NCBI RefSeq assembly: GCF_900110035.1 | Contig: NZ_FOCF01000002.1 | Location: 372,001-436,000, forward strand | Direction of reading: 5' to 3' | Length of the DNA: 64,000 bases | Source of the DNA: Sphingomonas gellani | GTDB lineage: Bacteria; Pseudomonadota; Alphaproteobacteria; Sphingomonadales; Sphingomonadaceae | Part shown: piece after piece, positions 1 to 7,793 of the stretch | Layout: each line of letters begins with the position of its first letter | Numbering within the stretch: the first letter of the stretch is position 1 | Program-made: the position numbers and the translations under genes | The notes under the pieces: generated by a model | The model's input: the letters and a program-made list of their open reading frames with translations, nothing else | Database searches by the model: none | What the model was told of the DNA's origin: nothing

Positions 1-668
1 TGCTGTTCGGCGAGGACGAGGACGGCAAGCGGACCGAGCCATACGAGACGGTCGTCATCGACGTCGACGAGGAGCATTCGGGCACGGTCGTCGAGAAGAT
101 GAACCTGCGCAAGGCGGAGATGACCGACATGCGTCCGTCGACCGGCGGCAAGACGCGCATCACCTTCTCCGCGCCCAGTCGTGGCCTGATCGGCTATCAT
201 GGTGAGTTCCTGTCCGACACGCGCGGCACGGGCATCATGAACCGGCTGTTCGAGAAGTACGGCCCGCACAAGGGCGCCATCGAGGGACGCAAGAACGGCG
301 TCCTGATCTCCAACGGAGCGGGCGAGGCGCAGTCCTACGCCCTTGGTCCGCTGGAGGATCGCGGCATCCTTTTCGTCGGTCACGGCGAGGCCCTGTACGA
401 GGGCATGATCGTCGGCGAGAACGCCAAGACGGATGACCTTGAGGTCAATCCGATGAAGGCGAAGCAGCTGACCAACTTCCGCGCGTCGGGCGGCAAGGAC
501 GATGCGATTCGCCTGACCCCGCCGAAGAAGATGACGCTGGAACAGGCGATCGCCTATATCGACGACGACGAGATGGTGGAGGTGACGCCGAAGTCGATCC
601 GCCTGCGCAAGCGCCACCTCGACCCGCATGAGCGCAAGCGCGCCAGCCGGTCCAAGGAAGCGGCCTGA
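1..668 (+). CDS. typA: TypA/BipA ribosome-associated translational GTPase, C-terminal part
   Basis: Only the C-terminal third is present; the reading frame is open from the first bases of the window and ends at TGA 666-668. TypA (BipA) is an EF-G-like GTPase that binds the ribosome and helps 50S assembly and stress or cold growth. The GTPase domain lies outside the window. What is visible is the end of the EF-G domain V-like region (SAPSRGLIGYHGEFLSDTRG) and the TypA-specific C-terminal domain (NGAGEAQSYALGPLEDRG, VGENAKTDDLEVNP, ASGGKDDAIRLTPP). These motifs separate TypA from EF-G and LepA. The tail is basic (RLRKRHLDPHERKRASRSKEAA region), as is common in proteobacterial TypA. Identification is firm; the start cannot be given. 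Confidence 0.96.
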   Translation, partial: LFGEDEDGKRTEPYETVVIDVDEEHSGTVVEKMNLRKAEMTDMRPSTGGKTRITFSAPSRGLIGYHGEFLSDTRGTGIMNRLFEKYGPHKGAIEGRKNGVLISNGAGEAQSYALGPLEDRGILFVGHGEALYEGMIVGENAKTDDLEVNPMKAKQLTNFRASGGKDDAIRLTPPKKMTLEQAIAYIDDDEMVEVTPKSIRLRKRHLDPHERKRASRSKEAA

Positions 669-677
669 CGTTTTCCC

Positions 678-703
678 TCCGGGCCCGCATCAGCGGGTCC
701 GGA
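678..703 (+). terminator. GC-rich hairpin after typA
   Basis: An 11-bp stem (TCCGGGCCCGC pairing with GCGGGTCCGGA, one G-U pair) with a 4-nt loop begins 9 bases after the typA stop. It is not followed by a clear T run, so it is a weak candidate intrinsic terminator or 3' stabilising hairpin between convergent genes. The rest of 704-939 shows nothing recognisable. Confidence 0.4.
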
Positions 704-939
704 AGGTCCTTCGCATAGATAGGGCGCTGAAGTCGCTCGCCCCTTTTCCGATCTTTAACATGCGCCCGGCCTCGCGCCCTTCTCTGTAGGGGCAGCCGTC
801 CAAGCGACGCACGTTCGTCAGCCAGCCAGAATGCGGGCTGACGAAGCACGTCCAGCCTCGTATCAGATGACCGGAAGGGCAAGCGCATGGCGCGCCCTGA
901 GAGTCTTCATTTGTCGACGCAGTGCGTCCGCCGCGTCCG

Positions 940-1638
940 TCAACTCTCCCCCGGCAATTGCCCGAACGGCAACAGGCGCGCCGCGAGCGACTTGGTCGCA
1001 TCCGTGTTGCCGGCCCGTGCCGGGACCAGCACCTGTGTCGCGGCGCGCTGCAGGATGCGGTCCAGCACCGTCGGAGTTCCGGCCTTCGCAGCATCCTCCG
1101 CCAGCGCACGCCCGCGCTGATCGCTCGGGTCCATCTGCAACCGCAACAGGGCGGCCAGCCCGGAGAACAGCGCGCGATTGCCGCCCAGCGCGACCGCCCG
1201 GTCGAGCGCGGCATAGCCCGCAGGCTGCTGCGCACCCAGCGCGGCGCGCCCGACCAGCCTGCCCAACCGATACACCGCGCCGATGTGCCACGCGCCCAGC
1301 GCCAGTTGCGCCTCCGCGTTGCGGGGATCGCGCCTGACCAGCGCCTCGAACTGCTTGCGCGCCTGTACCGCCTCCGTCCGGCTACCCGTCAGCTTGGCGC
1401 GATATCCAAGCGCCGTCGCCTGCATCAGTTCCGCCTCGGCGTCACCGGGCTCGTCGCGCACCTCTATCGAAGCGGCACGAAAGGCGGTGTTGATCCGCCC
1501 CAGCGCGGCCGACTTGTCCCGATCGACGAAGGACGCGCGGGTCAGCAACTCACGCGGGGTTTCGGCCTGGGCGGTCGCGGTCGACAGGGCCAACACCGTC
1601 GCGGCCATGCCGCACCATCCCGCCGCGTTCACCCTCAA
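940..1638 (-). CDS. Exported TPR-like protein of unknown function
   Basis: Predicted protein of about 232 residues. The open frame extends to 1710, but a TTG at 1638 lies 7 nt after an AGGAG ribosome-binding site and gives a clean signal peptide (residues 1-25, ending ALSTATAQA). A GTG at 1632 is the alternative. The mature part is alpha-helical and alanine-rich, with segments resembling tetratricopeptide repeats (ALVRRDPRNAEAQLALGAWH; ALDRAVALGGNRALFSGLAA), so a periplasmic helical-repeat scaffold is a reasonable inference. No catalytic motif is seen. It lies just downstream of the EVE-domain gene on the same strand and may be co-transcribed with it. Confidence 0.72.
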   Translation of the reverse strand: MRVNAAGWCGMAATVLALSTATAQAETPRELLTRASFVDRDKSAALGRINTAFRAASIEVRDEPGDAEAELMQATALGYRAKLTGSRTEAVQARKQFEALVRRDPRNAEAQLALGAWHIGAVYRLGRLVGRAALGAQQPAGYAALDRAVALGGNRALFSGLAALLRLQMDPSDQRGRALAEDAAKAGTPTVLDRILQRAATQVLVPARAGNTDATKSLAARLLPFGQLPGES

Positions 1639-1666
1639 CCCCTTGCTCCTGCCCAGACGATCATGA

Positions 1667-2116
1667 TTAGCCTCCGGAAACGCGTGCCATGCCAGCGGGT
1701 TGCGTGACAAATGGTTGCGCGCCCGCCAGCCTCATCACGATCTCCCACTCTTCCGCCGTCAGGGGCGCGACCGACAGGCGCGGCTGGCGCAGCATGGCCA
1801 TGCCGGTGAGCGCGGGCGTCGCCTTCATCGTCGCCAGCGCGACCGGGCGGGGCAGTGCCGTCACCGGCTCGACCCGCACTGAAACCCAGCGATCGTCCTG
1901 CCCGTCCGGCCGCGCGGCGCGAGCGATCACCGCCAAACCGACAACGGCGCGGGCCTCGCCGCTATGGTAGATCAGCGCCTCGTCACCGACTGCCATCGCC
2001 CTCAGATGACCCGCGGCGGCAGCGTTGCGCACGCCGTCCCACTCGGTCCCGCCGTCCCGAACCAGGTCATCCCAGCCATAGCTCGCAGGTTCGCTCTTAA
2101 ACAGCCAGCGGCCCAT
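1667..2116 (-). CDS. EVE domain protein
   Basis: 149-residue protein occupied almost entirely by an EVE domain, a PUA-related fold that in other bacteria binds modified nucleobases in RNA or DNA. Diagnostic features are the N-terminal WLFKSEPASYGWDDL, the WDGVRNAAAAGHLRAM segment and the VGDEALIYHSG strand, as in stand-alone EVE proteins (former DUF55). Full length for the family. No restriction or modification gene is adjacent, so this looks like the common housekeeping stand-alone form rather than a defence module. Cytoplasmic. The precise ligand is unknown. Confidence 0.9.
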   Translation of the reverse strand: MGRWLFKSEPASYGWDDLVRDGGTEWDGVRNAAAAGHLRAMAVGDEALIYHSGEARAVVGLAVIARAARPDGQDDRWVSVRVEPVTALPRPVALATMKATPALTGMAMLRQPRLSVAPLTAEEWEIVMRLAGAQPFVTQPAGMARVSGG

Positions 2117-2250
2117 CCCATTTCCCCTAAACGCCGGGTTAACGCCCCATTCCGGCCTTATTCAGCCCGACTCGATCAAAAAGCGCAACACGCTCGCACT
2201 CTTGTGCGTTGTCTCGGAGCGGACCGGGCGTTGTTGTTAGGAGGTTCGAG

Positions 2251-2613
2251 ATGAACGGTTTTCTGAAAAAGGCAGGGTTGGGCGTGGCACTCGCCGCGAC
2301 GGCGATGGCGGCTGCGGCACCCGCCGACGCACAGCGCTGGGGTGGTGGTTACCGCCATTATCATCGCGGCGGCGGCAATGTCGCGGCGGGCGCCCTGCTC
2401 GGCGGCATCGTTGGGCTGGGTCTGGGCGCGGCGATCGCCAACGACAATCGTGGCCGCTACTATGATCGCGGCTATTATTACGATGCGCCGCCACGCGTCG
2501 TGTATCGCGAGCGCTATTACGCGCCGCCGCCCCCGCCGCCCGTCGTGGTCGAAGAGCGCTATTACCCGCGTAGTTACTACCGTGACTATGATCCCGGCTA
2601 TTACGGCTATTGA
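2251..2613 (+). CDS. Small exported tyrosine-rich glycine-zipper protein
   Basis: 120-residue protein with a perfect AGGAGG upstream of ATG 2251. Residues 1-27 form a signal peptide ending APADA. After it comes a GGNVAAGALLGGIVGLGLGAAIA glycine-zipper-like hydrophobic stretch, then a low-complexity region dominated by Tyr, Arg and Pro (repeated YYDR, RERYY, a run of six prolines, ERYYPRSYYRDYDPGYYGY at the C-terminus). The layout resembles small envelope proteins with a glycine-zipper anchor, so an outer-membrane or periplasmic location is likely. No enzymatic function can be assigned. It is followed by a good intrinsic terminator, so it is probably monocistronic. Confidence 0.85.
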   Translation: MNGFLKKAGLGVALAATAMAAAAPADAQRWGGGYRHYHRGGGNVAAGALLGGIVGLGLGAAIANDNRGRYYDRGYYYDAPPRVVYRERYYAPPPPPPVVVEERYYPRSYYRDYDPGYYGY

Positions 2614-2634
2614 GGCGGCGTCCTCCTGAACGAA

Positions 2635-2669
2635 ACGGCATCGGGCACCCGCCCGGTGCCGTTTTTTTT
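2635..2669 (+). terminator. Intrinsic terminator of the tyrosine-rich protein gene
   Basis: ACGGCA at 2635-2640 pairs with TGCCGT at 2657-2662, with a GC-rich inner stem, followed by a run of eight T (2662-2669). It lies 22 nt after the stop codon of the upstream gene. Confidence 0.88.
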
Positions 2670-2706
2670 GTGGCCCGACCTGCGCAGCGGCGGCTAAGCC
2701 CGGATC

Positions 2707-2976
2707 ATGACCGATACTCCTCCCGATCGCCTTTCGATCAATCCGCGCAGCCCCTTCTTCAACCAGGCCCTGCTGGAGCGGGGCGTCGGCATCCGGTTCA
2801 AGGGGGCCGAGCGGCGCGACGTGGAGGAATATTCGATCTCCGAAGGGTGGATCCGCGTCGCGCTCGGCAAGAAGGTCGATCGCAACGGTCAGCCGCTGAC
2901 GATCAAGCTGATCGGCCCTGTCGAGGCATGGTTCGAGCGGTCTGCCGACGCGGAGGAACAGCCGACGGCAGAATGA
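2707..2976 (+). CDS. DUF3297 family small protein
   Basis: 89-residue soluble protein matching the DUF3297 family along its length: DRLSINPRSPFFNQALLERGVGIRFKG, NVEEYSISEGW-type core (here DVEEYSISEGWIRVALGKK) and LTIKLIGPVEAWFE. This family is sometimes mislabelled glutathione peroxidase in databases, but no selenocysteine/cysteine peroxidase motif is present and the protein has no Cys. Function unknown. ATG 2707 is chosen because the conserved block starts immediately after it. It stands between two terminators and is probably a single-gene unit. Confidence 0.85.
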   Translation: MTDTPPDRLSINPRSPFFNQALLERGVGIRFKGAERRDVEEYSISEGWIRVALGKKVDRNGQPLTIKLIGPVEAWFERSADAEEQPTAE

Positions 2977-3024
2977 CGCCGACCCACTGACACACGCCGC
3001 CCGAGTTGAGCGGCGGCGCATTGG

Positions 3025-3058
3025 AACGGCCGTGTGGGATCGCCCGCGCGGCCGTTTT
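3025..3058 (+). terminator. Intrinsic terminator after the DUF3297 gene
   Basis: AACGGCCG (3025-3032) pairs with CGGCCGTT (3049-3056), and the stem runs into TTTT at 3055-3058. It lies about 50 nt after the stop codon. Confidence 0.75.
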
Positions 3059-3286
3059 GCGTTTAACGGCCACCGCGAACCGCAGGGGGCTTGATCCACG
3101 TTAGCCGCTTCCCATCTTCCGCGATTTATTTTCCGTCGCCCGCGCCCTGTTTGTTTTTCAAGCGTTTCCGCCGGAGGAGCAGCAGCATTGTCGTCTCCGC
3201 TTGTTCCTTGCACGCCCTTGGCGCTGCCGGGCGTGCAAGCCTGGCTTCGGAGCTTTTGGTCCAACCTTAGGAGTAGGGGAAGGATT

Positions 3287-4291
3287 ATGACGGAAAGCGA
3301 TCAACTGGTTCGCACGTTCGACGATCGCGCCAGGCGGCGTGAAGGGCGGCGCGACATGTTCCGCATGTTTCTGGGCGCGGCGGCCGTAGGCGGTGCATTC
3401 GCCTATTCCTCCGCGGCAAGCGCACAGTCTGCGCCCAGCGAAGCGGACGTACTGAACTTCGCCCTCAACCTCGAATACCTCGAGGCGAACTTCTATTATT
3501 ACGCGGCATTCGGCACGCCGATCCCGACCGCCTCGATCGGCAGCGGCGGCGTTCCCGCCAACTCGCTGTCGCTGAACGCCGGCGCGCGTCAGGTGCGCTT
3601 TTCCGACCCATTGGTGGCGCAATATGCGCGAGAGATCGCGCAGGACGAGTTGGCGCACGTCAACTTCCTGCGGAGCGCCCTAAAGGACTCGGCGGTGAAC
3701 CAGCCGCAGATCGACGTCGGCATCACGCCCAATGGTGCGTTCAGCAGCGCGGCCCGCGCCGCCGGATTCATCGCGGACTCGGGCAATCCGGCGACGCAGA
3801 CCAGCTTCTTCGACGCTTATGCCAACGACCTGTCGTTCCTCTACGCGGCCTTCATCTTCGAGGATGTCGGCGTGACGGCGTACAAGGGCTCCTCGTCGCT
3901 GCTCATCAACAACAAGACGTATATCGACGCGGCGGCCGGCATCCTCGCGGCGGAAGCGTATCACGCGTCCATCATCCGCACGACCATCGACCAGATGGGC
4001 AACAATCCCGGCCTGAAGGCGTCGACCATTCGCGGCGACACCGAGCTGGTCTCCAACGCCCGCGATAGCCTGGACGGCTCCAGCGACCTCGACCAGGGCA
4101 TCGCCCAGTCGACGACCGCGATCGGCGTCACCTCCAACATCGCGCCGACCGACAGCAACGGCATCGCCTACAGCCGCTCGGCGCAGCAGGTACTGAACGT
4201 CGTGTATCTGAACAAGGCGGCGGTCACGGCGGGCGGGTTCTTCCCGATGGGCGTCAACGGCAACATCAAGACCAGCGCCAACAACGCCTGA
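3287..4291 (+). CDS. Tat-exported ferritin-like domain protein, copy 1
   Basis: 334-residue protein. ATG 3287 follows AGGAGTAGGGGAAGG; the upstream in-frame extension lacks family sequence. The N-terminus is Tat-like (RRREGRRDMFRMFLGAAAVGG, cut near ASAQSA). The mature part is a ferritin-like four-helix domain of the Ferritin_2 / desiccation-associated type. Candidate di-metal ligands are visible: Glu in NLEYLEANF (residues 63/66), ExxH in AQDELAHVNF, Glu in FIFEDVGVTAYKG, and ExxH in LAAEAYHASI. The family is periplasmic and often linked to stress or desiccation, but its reaction is not established. It is followed after 20 nt by a paralogue and probably shares its transcript. Confidence 0.88.
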   Translation: MTESDQLVRTFDDRARRREGRRDMFRMFLGAAAVGGAFAYSSAASAQSAPSEADVLNFALNLEYLEANFYYYAAFGTPIPTASIGSGGVPANSLSLNAGARQVRFSDPLVAQYAREIAQDELAHVNFLRSALKDSAVNQPQIDVGITPNGAFSSAARAAGFIADSGNPATQTSFFDAYANDLSFLYAAFIFEDVGVTAYKGSSSLLINNKTYIDAAAGILAAEAYHASIIRTTIDQMGNNPGLKASTIRGDTELVSNARDSLDGSSDLDQGIAQSTTAIGVTSNIAPTDSNGIAYSRSAQQVLNVVYLNKAAVTAGGFFPMGVNGNIKTSANNA

Positions 4292-4311
4292 TCCAGCAGA
4301 GGGGATTTATC

Positions 4312-5301
4312 ATGATCGATCGTGAAACCTTGATCGAGGTGCTGGAACTCGGCGAAAAGCGCCGTGCGGCACGTCGGCGCTTCCTGAAGGCGGCGGGCGC
4401 TGCCTCCATCGCCATCGGCGGCTCGTCCTTGCTCGCGGCATGCAACGACGACGATGACGACGACAACACGCCTGCCCCGACGCCCACGCCGACCCCGGCG
4501 CCGCTGGCGGACGCTGACGTCCTCAACTTCGCGCTGAACCTCGAATATCTGGAGGCGAACTACTACATCGCCGCCGCAACGGGCTCGCCGCTGAACGGTA
4601 CCCTTCGCACCGGCACCGGCACGCAGGGCGACGTGGTCGGCGGGCGAGCGGTGACCTTCACCGATCCGACGGTCGCCTCTTACGCGCGCGAGATCGCCGC
4701 CGACGAGAACGAGCATGTCGTGTTCCTGCGCTCCCAGCTGGGCGCGTCGGCTGTGGCCATGCCGCAGATCAACATCGACGGCGGCGCGTCGGGCGCGTTC
4801 ACCGCGGCTGCTCGCGCGGCAGGGGTGGTCACCGCGACCGGTACGTTCGACCCGTATGCGTCGGACGACAACTGGCTGCTCGGTGGAATGCTGCTCTCCG
4901 ACGTGGGCGTGACCGCGTACAAGGGATCGGCCCAGTTGCTGACCAACGCCACCATCCTGGAGGCGGCGGCCGGCATCCTGGCGACCGAGGCGTACCATTC
5001 CGGCCTGATCCGGACGTTGCTCTATCGTCGCGGTCTCGCCACGCCGTCGCTCAGGACCAATGCGGGCCTGATCTCCGACGCGCGCGACAGCCTGGATGGC
5101 CCGACCAACCTTGACGAGGGCATCGTCGGCGATGCGAACACGTCCAACATCGTGCCCGCCGACAGCAACGGCATCGTCTTCGGGCGGACCGCTGCGCAGG
5201 TGCTGAACATCGCCTATCTGAACAAGGCGGCGGTGACCTCGGGCGGGTTCTTCCCGGCCGGCACCAACGGCAACATCAAGACGAGCGGCGCCAACGGCTG
5301 A
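4312..5301 (+). CDS. Ferritin-like domain lipoprotein (Tat type), copy 2
   Basis: 329-residue paralogue of the preceding gene, co-directional with a 20-nt gap and an AGAGGGGA ribosome-binding site. The N-terminus carries a twin-arginine motif (RRRFLKAAG) and a lipobox LAAC with the modified cysteine at residue 44. An Asp run and a Pro-Thr linker follow, so it is predicted to be a membrane-anchored lipoprotein, whereas copy 1 is soluble. Shared blocks are ADVLNFALNLEYLEAN, YAREIA, DVGVTAYKG and AAAGILA-EAYH. The third-helix Glu seen in copy 1 (FEDVGV) is Ser here (LSDVGV), so one candidate metal ligand is lost. A strong terminator follows. Confidence 0.88.
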   Translation: MIDRETLIEVLELGEKRRAARRRFLKAAGAASIAIGGSSLLAACNDDDDDDNTPAPTPTPTPAPLADADVLNFALNLEYLEANYYIAAATGSPLNGTLRTGTGTQGDVVGGRAVTFTDPTVASYAREIAADENEHVVFLRSQLGASAVAMPQINIDGGASGAFTAAARAAGVVTATGTFDPYASDDNWLLGGMLLSDVGVTAYKGSAQLLTNATILEAAAGILATEAYHSGLIRTLLYRRGLATPSLRTNAGLISDARDSLDGPTNLDEGIVGDANTSNIVPADSNGIVFGRTAAQVLNIAYLNKAAVTSGGFFPAGTNGNIKTSGANG

Positions 5302-5320
5302 TCGCTGATCGAATGAGAAG

Positions 5321-5355
5321 GGGCCGCGCTTCACCCGAAGCGCGGCCCTTTTTTT
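5321..5355 (+). terminator. Intrinsic terminator of the ferritin-like gene pair
   Basis: Perfect 11-bp stem GGGCCGCGCTT / AAGCGCGGCCC with a 6-nt loop, followed by seven T (5349-5355). It ends the ferritin-like pair 20 nt after the second stop codon. Confidence 0.92.
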
Positions 5356-5381
5356 GTGCCGCCGGCGCCCGGCGCCGTCGA

Positions 5382-6191
5382 TCAGTGAACGAAGCGCGCC
5401 ACCACGTCGCGATAGCTGCGGCTGACCTTCACCGTGTCGCCGGAATTCAGCACCAGGAAGCACTCGCCATTGGTGTGCGGCTTGACCTGCTTGACCAGAT
5501 CCAGGTTGACGATGGTCGAACGGTGGACACGCTGGAACCGGCGCGGGTCCAGGCGCTTTTCCAGATCCTTCATCGTCTCGCGCAGGACCAGCGAGTTCTC
5601 GCCGCTCTTGATGACCATGTAATCGCCGGCCGCCTCGATCAGCTCGATCGTGTCGACATCTACTCGGAAGATCTGGCCGCGATCCTTGATGTTGATCATC
5701 TTCTCGAACCGGTTGGCCGCCACCGCGTCGCCGCTGCCGCCGCCATCGGCCAGGTCGGCCGCCGCATCCGGCGCGACCTCCGCCAGCACTTCCTTCAGCT
5801 TGTCGGCTTCCTGACTGCCGCGCCGTTCCGACAGGCGTTGGCGCACACGTTCCAGCGTGTCGGCCAGCCGGCTCTCCTCGACCGGCTTCATCAGGTAATC
5901 GACCGCCTGCGCCTCGAACGCGCGCAGGGCATGGTCGGAATAGGCGGTGACGAACACGAACAAGGGCGGCTCGACGTCCATCAGCCCCTGCACCACGGAA
6001 AACCCGTCGAAACCGGGCATCTGGATGTCCAGAAACACCAGGTCCGGCTTGTGCGTCTTGATCGCGCTGATCGCCTCGCGCCCGTTCTGGCACCGCGCGA
6101 TGATCTCGACATCGTCGAACGGCTGGAGCCGCAGCTCCAACCCCTGGATCGCCAGCGGTTCGTCGTCGACCAGGATGGTACGGATGGTCAT
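5382..6191 (-). CDS. LytTR-family response regulator
   Basis: 269 residues: a receiver domain (about 1-125) and a C-terminal LytTR DNA-binding domain (about 165-269). Receiver hallmarks are DDEP at residues 9-12, the phospho-acceptor Asp55 in LVFLDIQMPG, Thr in FVTAYS and Lys in YLMKP. The LytTR part contains RFQRVHRSTIVNL and LVLNSGDTVKVSRSYRD. Start ATG 6191 overlaps the kinase stop by 4 nt (ATGA), so the pair is translationally coupled. It is expected to bind direct-repeat sites as a dimer. Its targets are unknown; the neighbouring TonB receptor on the same strand is one candidate by position only. Confidence 0.93.
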   Translation of the reverse strand: MTIRTILVDDEPLAIQGLELRLQPFDDVEIIARCQNGREAISAIKTHKPDLVFLDIQMPGFDGFSVVQGLMDVEPPLFVFVTAYSDHALRAFEAQAVDYLMKPVEESRLADTLERVRQRLSERRGSQEADKLKEVLAEVAPDAAADLADGGGSGDAVAANRFEKMINIKDRGQIFRVDVDTIELIEAAGDYMVIKSGENSLVLRETMKDLEKRLDPRRFQRVHRSTIVNLDLVKQVKPHTNGECFLVLNSGDTVKVSRSYRDVVARFVH

Positions 6192-7318
6192 GAAACCTCT
6201 CTGTTGACGTCCTCGAGCTGGAACGGGATCTCGATTTCCACCGAGAACCCGCCCTCGGGTCGGGACCGAGTATCCAGTCGCTGGTCCGCGCCATAAGCCT
6301 GGACCAATCGCTCCCGTATATTGGCAAGCCCGACGCCGGTTGAAAGGCTTGGCGCGATCCGCATTTCGTTCAAGCCCGGCCCGGTGTCCGTCACGGCGAT
6401 CTGCACCCGATCTCCGGCGAGCCGCGCGCGCAGGCAGATTTCGGCGCCGTCCTCCTGCGGCGTGACCGCATATTTGATCGCATTCTCGACCAGCGGTTGC
6501 AGCAGCAGGGAGGGCAGGCGGGCCCGCTCCGCGCGCGGATCGATATCGAAGACCGGGCGCAACCGGTCCTCGAACCGCATCTTCTCGATCTCCAGGTACA
6601 GCTTCAGCGTTTCCACCTCTTGCGCGACGGTCACATGGGCGGTCGGTTCGTTGGCCAGCGTGTAGCGCAGGAACGAGGACAGACGGCTCAGCATCGCATT
6701 GGCCCGTTCCGTCTGCTTCAGCAGCACCAGGGTCGAGATGGAATTGAGCGTGTTGAACAGGAAATGCGGGTTCAACTGATAGCGCAGCATCGCGAGCTGT
6801 GCGGAGGAGGCCTGCGTCTCCAGATGCTGCATCTGGTCGATCTGTTCCTCGACGATCAGGTAGAAATTGATGCCGAAATACAGCGCCGACCACCCCGCGA
6901 TGACCGTGAACGCGACGTATATCGTGCCGAGCAGGTTGGTCAGCGACACGCCCGGCGCCGCGTTGCGGATCAGGGAAAAGCTGAACGCGTCGATGAACGC
7001 ATATAGCAGCGTCGCGACGCCCAGCGTCACGACCGTCAGCAACAGGCCGGCGACGCGGGGCAGCGTGCGGTAATAGCCGTACAGCGCCGACAGCAGCAGC
7101 GTCAGGCAGTACCCCACGATCGCCTCGATCACGATCGGGATGATCGCATCCAGGGTCAGGCCGTTGGAGATGGCGGACGCGCCGCGCAGCACCAGATAGC
7201 CTGTCCAGCCGGCGGCCTGCAGCGTCCAGAAGGCGCGGCTCTTGTTCTCGAAGAACGGGCGCACGGACAGCGGCGGGCGGGCGGCGGCGGTGTGGGGAGA
7301 AGCGGGCTGGGTGGCCAT
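6188..7318 (-). CDS. LytS-type membrane sensor histidine kinase
   Basis: 376-residue inner-membrane kinase. An N-terminal region of about residues 30-155 contains four or five hydrophobic segments and no recognisable extracytoplasmic sensor domain. A coiled segment then leads to the His_kinase domain (PF06580 type) with NPHFLFNTLN (His185 the likely phosphorylation site). The HATPase domain shows LQPLVENAIKY (N box), DTGPG and TGVGLANIRERL (G boxes). It is partner of the LytTR regulator encoded immediately downstream with a 4-nt overlap. The signal sensed is unknown. Confidence 0.93.
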   Translation of the reverse strand: MATQPASPHTAAARPPLSVRPFFENKSRAFWTLQAAGWTGYLVLRGASAISNGLTLDAIIPIVIEAIVGYCLTLLLSALYGYYRTLPRVAGLLLTVVTLGVATLLYAFIDAFSFSLIRNAAPGVSLTNLLGTIYVAFTVIAGWSALYFGINFYLIVEEQIDQMQHLETQASSAQLAMLRYQLNPHFLFNTLNSISTLVLLKQTERANAMLSRLSSFLRYTLANEPTAHVTVAQEVETLKLYLEIEKMRFEDRLRPVFDIDPRAERARLPSLLLQPLVENAIKYAVTPQEDGAEICLRARLAGDRVQIAVTDTGPGLNEMRIAPSLSTGVGLANIRERLVQAYGADQRLDTRSRPEGGFSVEIEIPFQLEDVNREVS

Positions 7319-7450
7319 GGTCTGCCCTCTACACCGCCGCGCGGCCGCGCAAAAGCGCCCGCGGACGCCACCTGCGGAAGGTCGCGGAGCGGCGCAACCT
7401 CCCGCCCGCTGGAGCGCTTAGCCGGAGATCAAGGACAAAGAGGACGCCGC

Positions 7451-7726
7451 ATGACCGATCCGCGCATCACCATCGATCCCGCCAGCCTGTTCGACAATGT
7501 CGACGAACGACAGGTCGAATTCTCGGGCGACGCCGACAGCGACCGGTACCGCTTCGCCCTGCGCTACGACGTGGTGGAGGCGCTCGCCGGTACCGTCCCG
7601 CAGGATGGCGACGCCGTCGCGCAGGTGCGCCAACACCTGCCCCGCATCGAACCCCTCGCCGCCCGCGCCCTGGCCCGCGACTATGACCAGGACTTGGTGG
7701 TGATCAGCGAGAACGACCTGGCCTGA
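7451..7726 (+). CDS. Small DUF1488-like protein
   Basis: 91-residue acidic protein starting at ATG 7451 behind GAGGA. The sequence pattern (QVEFSGDADSDRYRFALRYDVVEAL, then HLPRIEPLAARALARDYDQDLVVISENDL) resembles DUF1488 proteins, which end in a similar V-x-I/L-x-x-x-D-L strand. The match is from memory and not certain. No Cys, signal peptide or membrane segment. Function unknown. The gene is convergent with the large TonB receptor and shares a terminator with it. Confidence 0.75.
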   Translation: MTDPRITIDPASLFDNVDERQVEFSGDADSDRYRFALRYDVVEALAGTVPQDGDAVAQVRQHLPRIEPLAARALARDYDQDLVVISENDLA

Positions 7727-7734
7727 CCCATGCG

Positions 7735-7770
7735 AAAAGGGCCGCCGTCCGATCTGGACGGCGGCCCCTT
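7735..7770. terminator. Bidirectional intrinsic terminator between convergent genes
   Basis: Perfect 12-bp stem GGGCCGCCGTCC / GGACGGCGGCCC with loop GATCT. On the plus strand it is preceded by AAAA and followed by CCTT; read on the minus strand the AAAA becomes the T tract that would end the TonB receptor mRNA. Confidence 0.82.
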
Positions 7771-7793
7771 CATAGGCTGCGTTGGATGGCGGC

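Noticed and set aside
3085..3110. Possible EcfG-type stress promoter (CGAAC and CGTT) before the ferritin-like genes
   Set aside because: The spacing is 18 nt rather than 16-17 and the first box lacks one consensus base, so it was not called.
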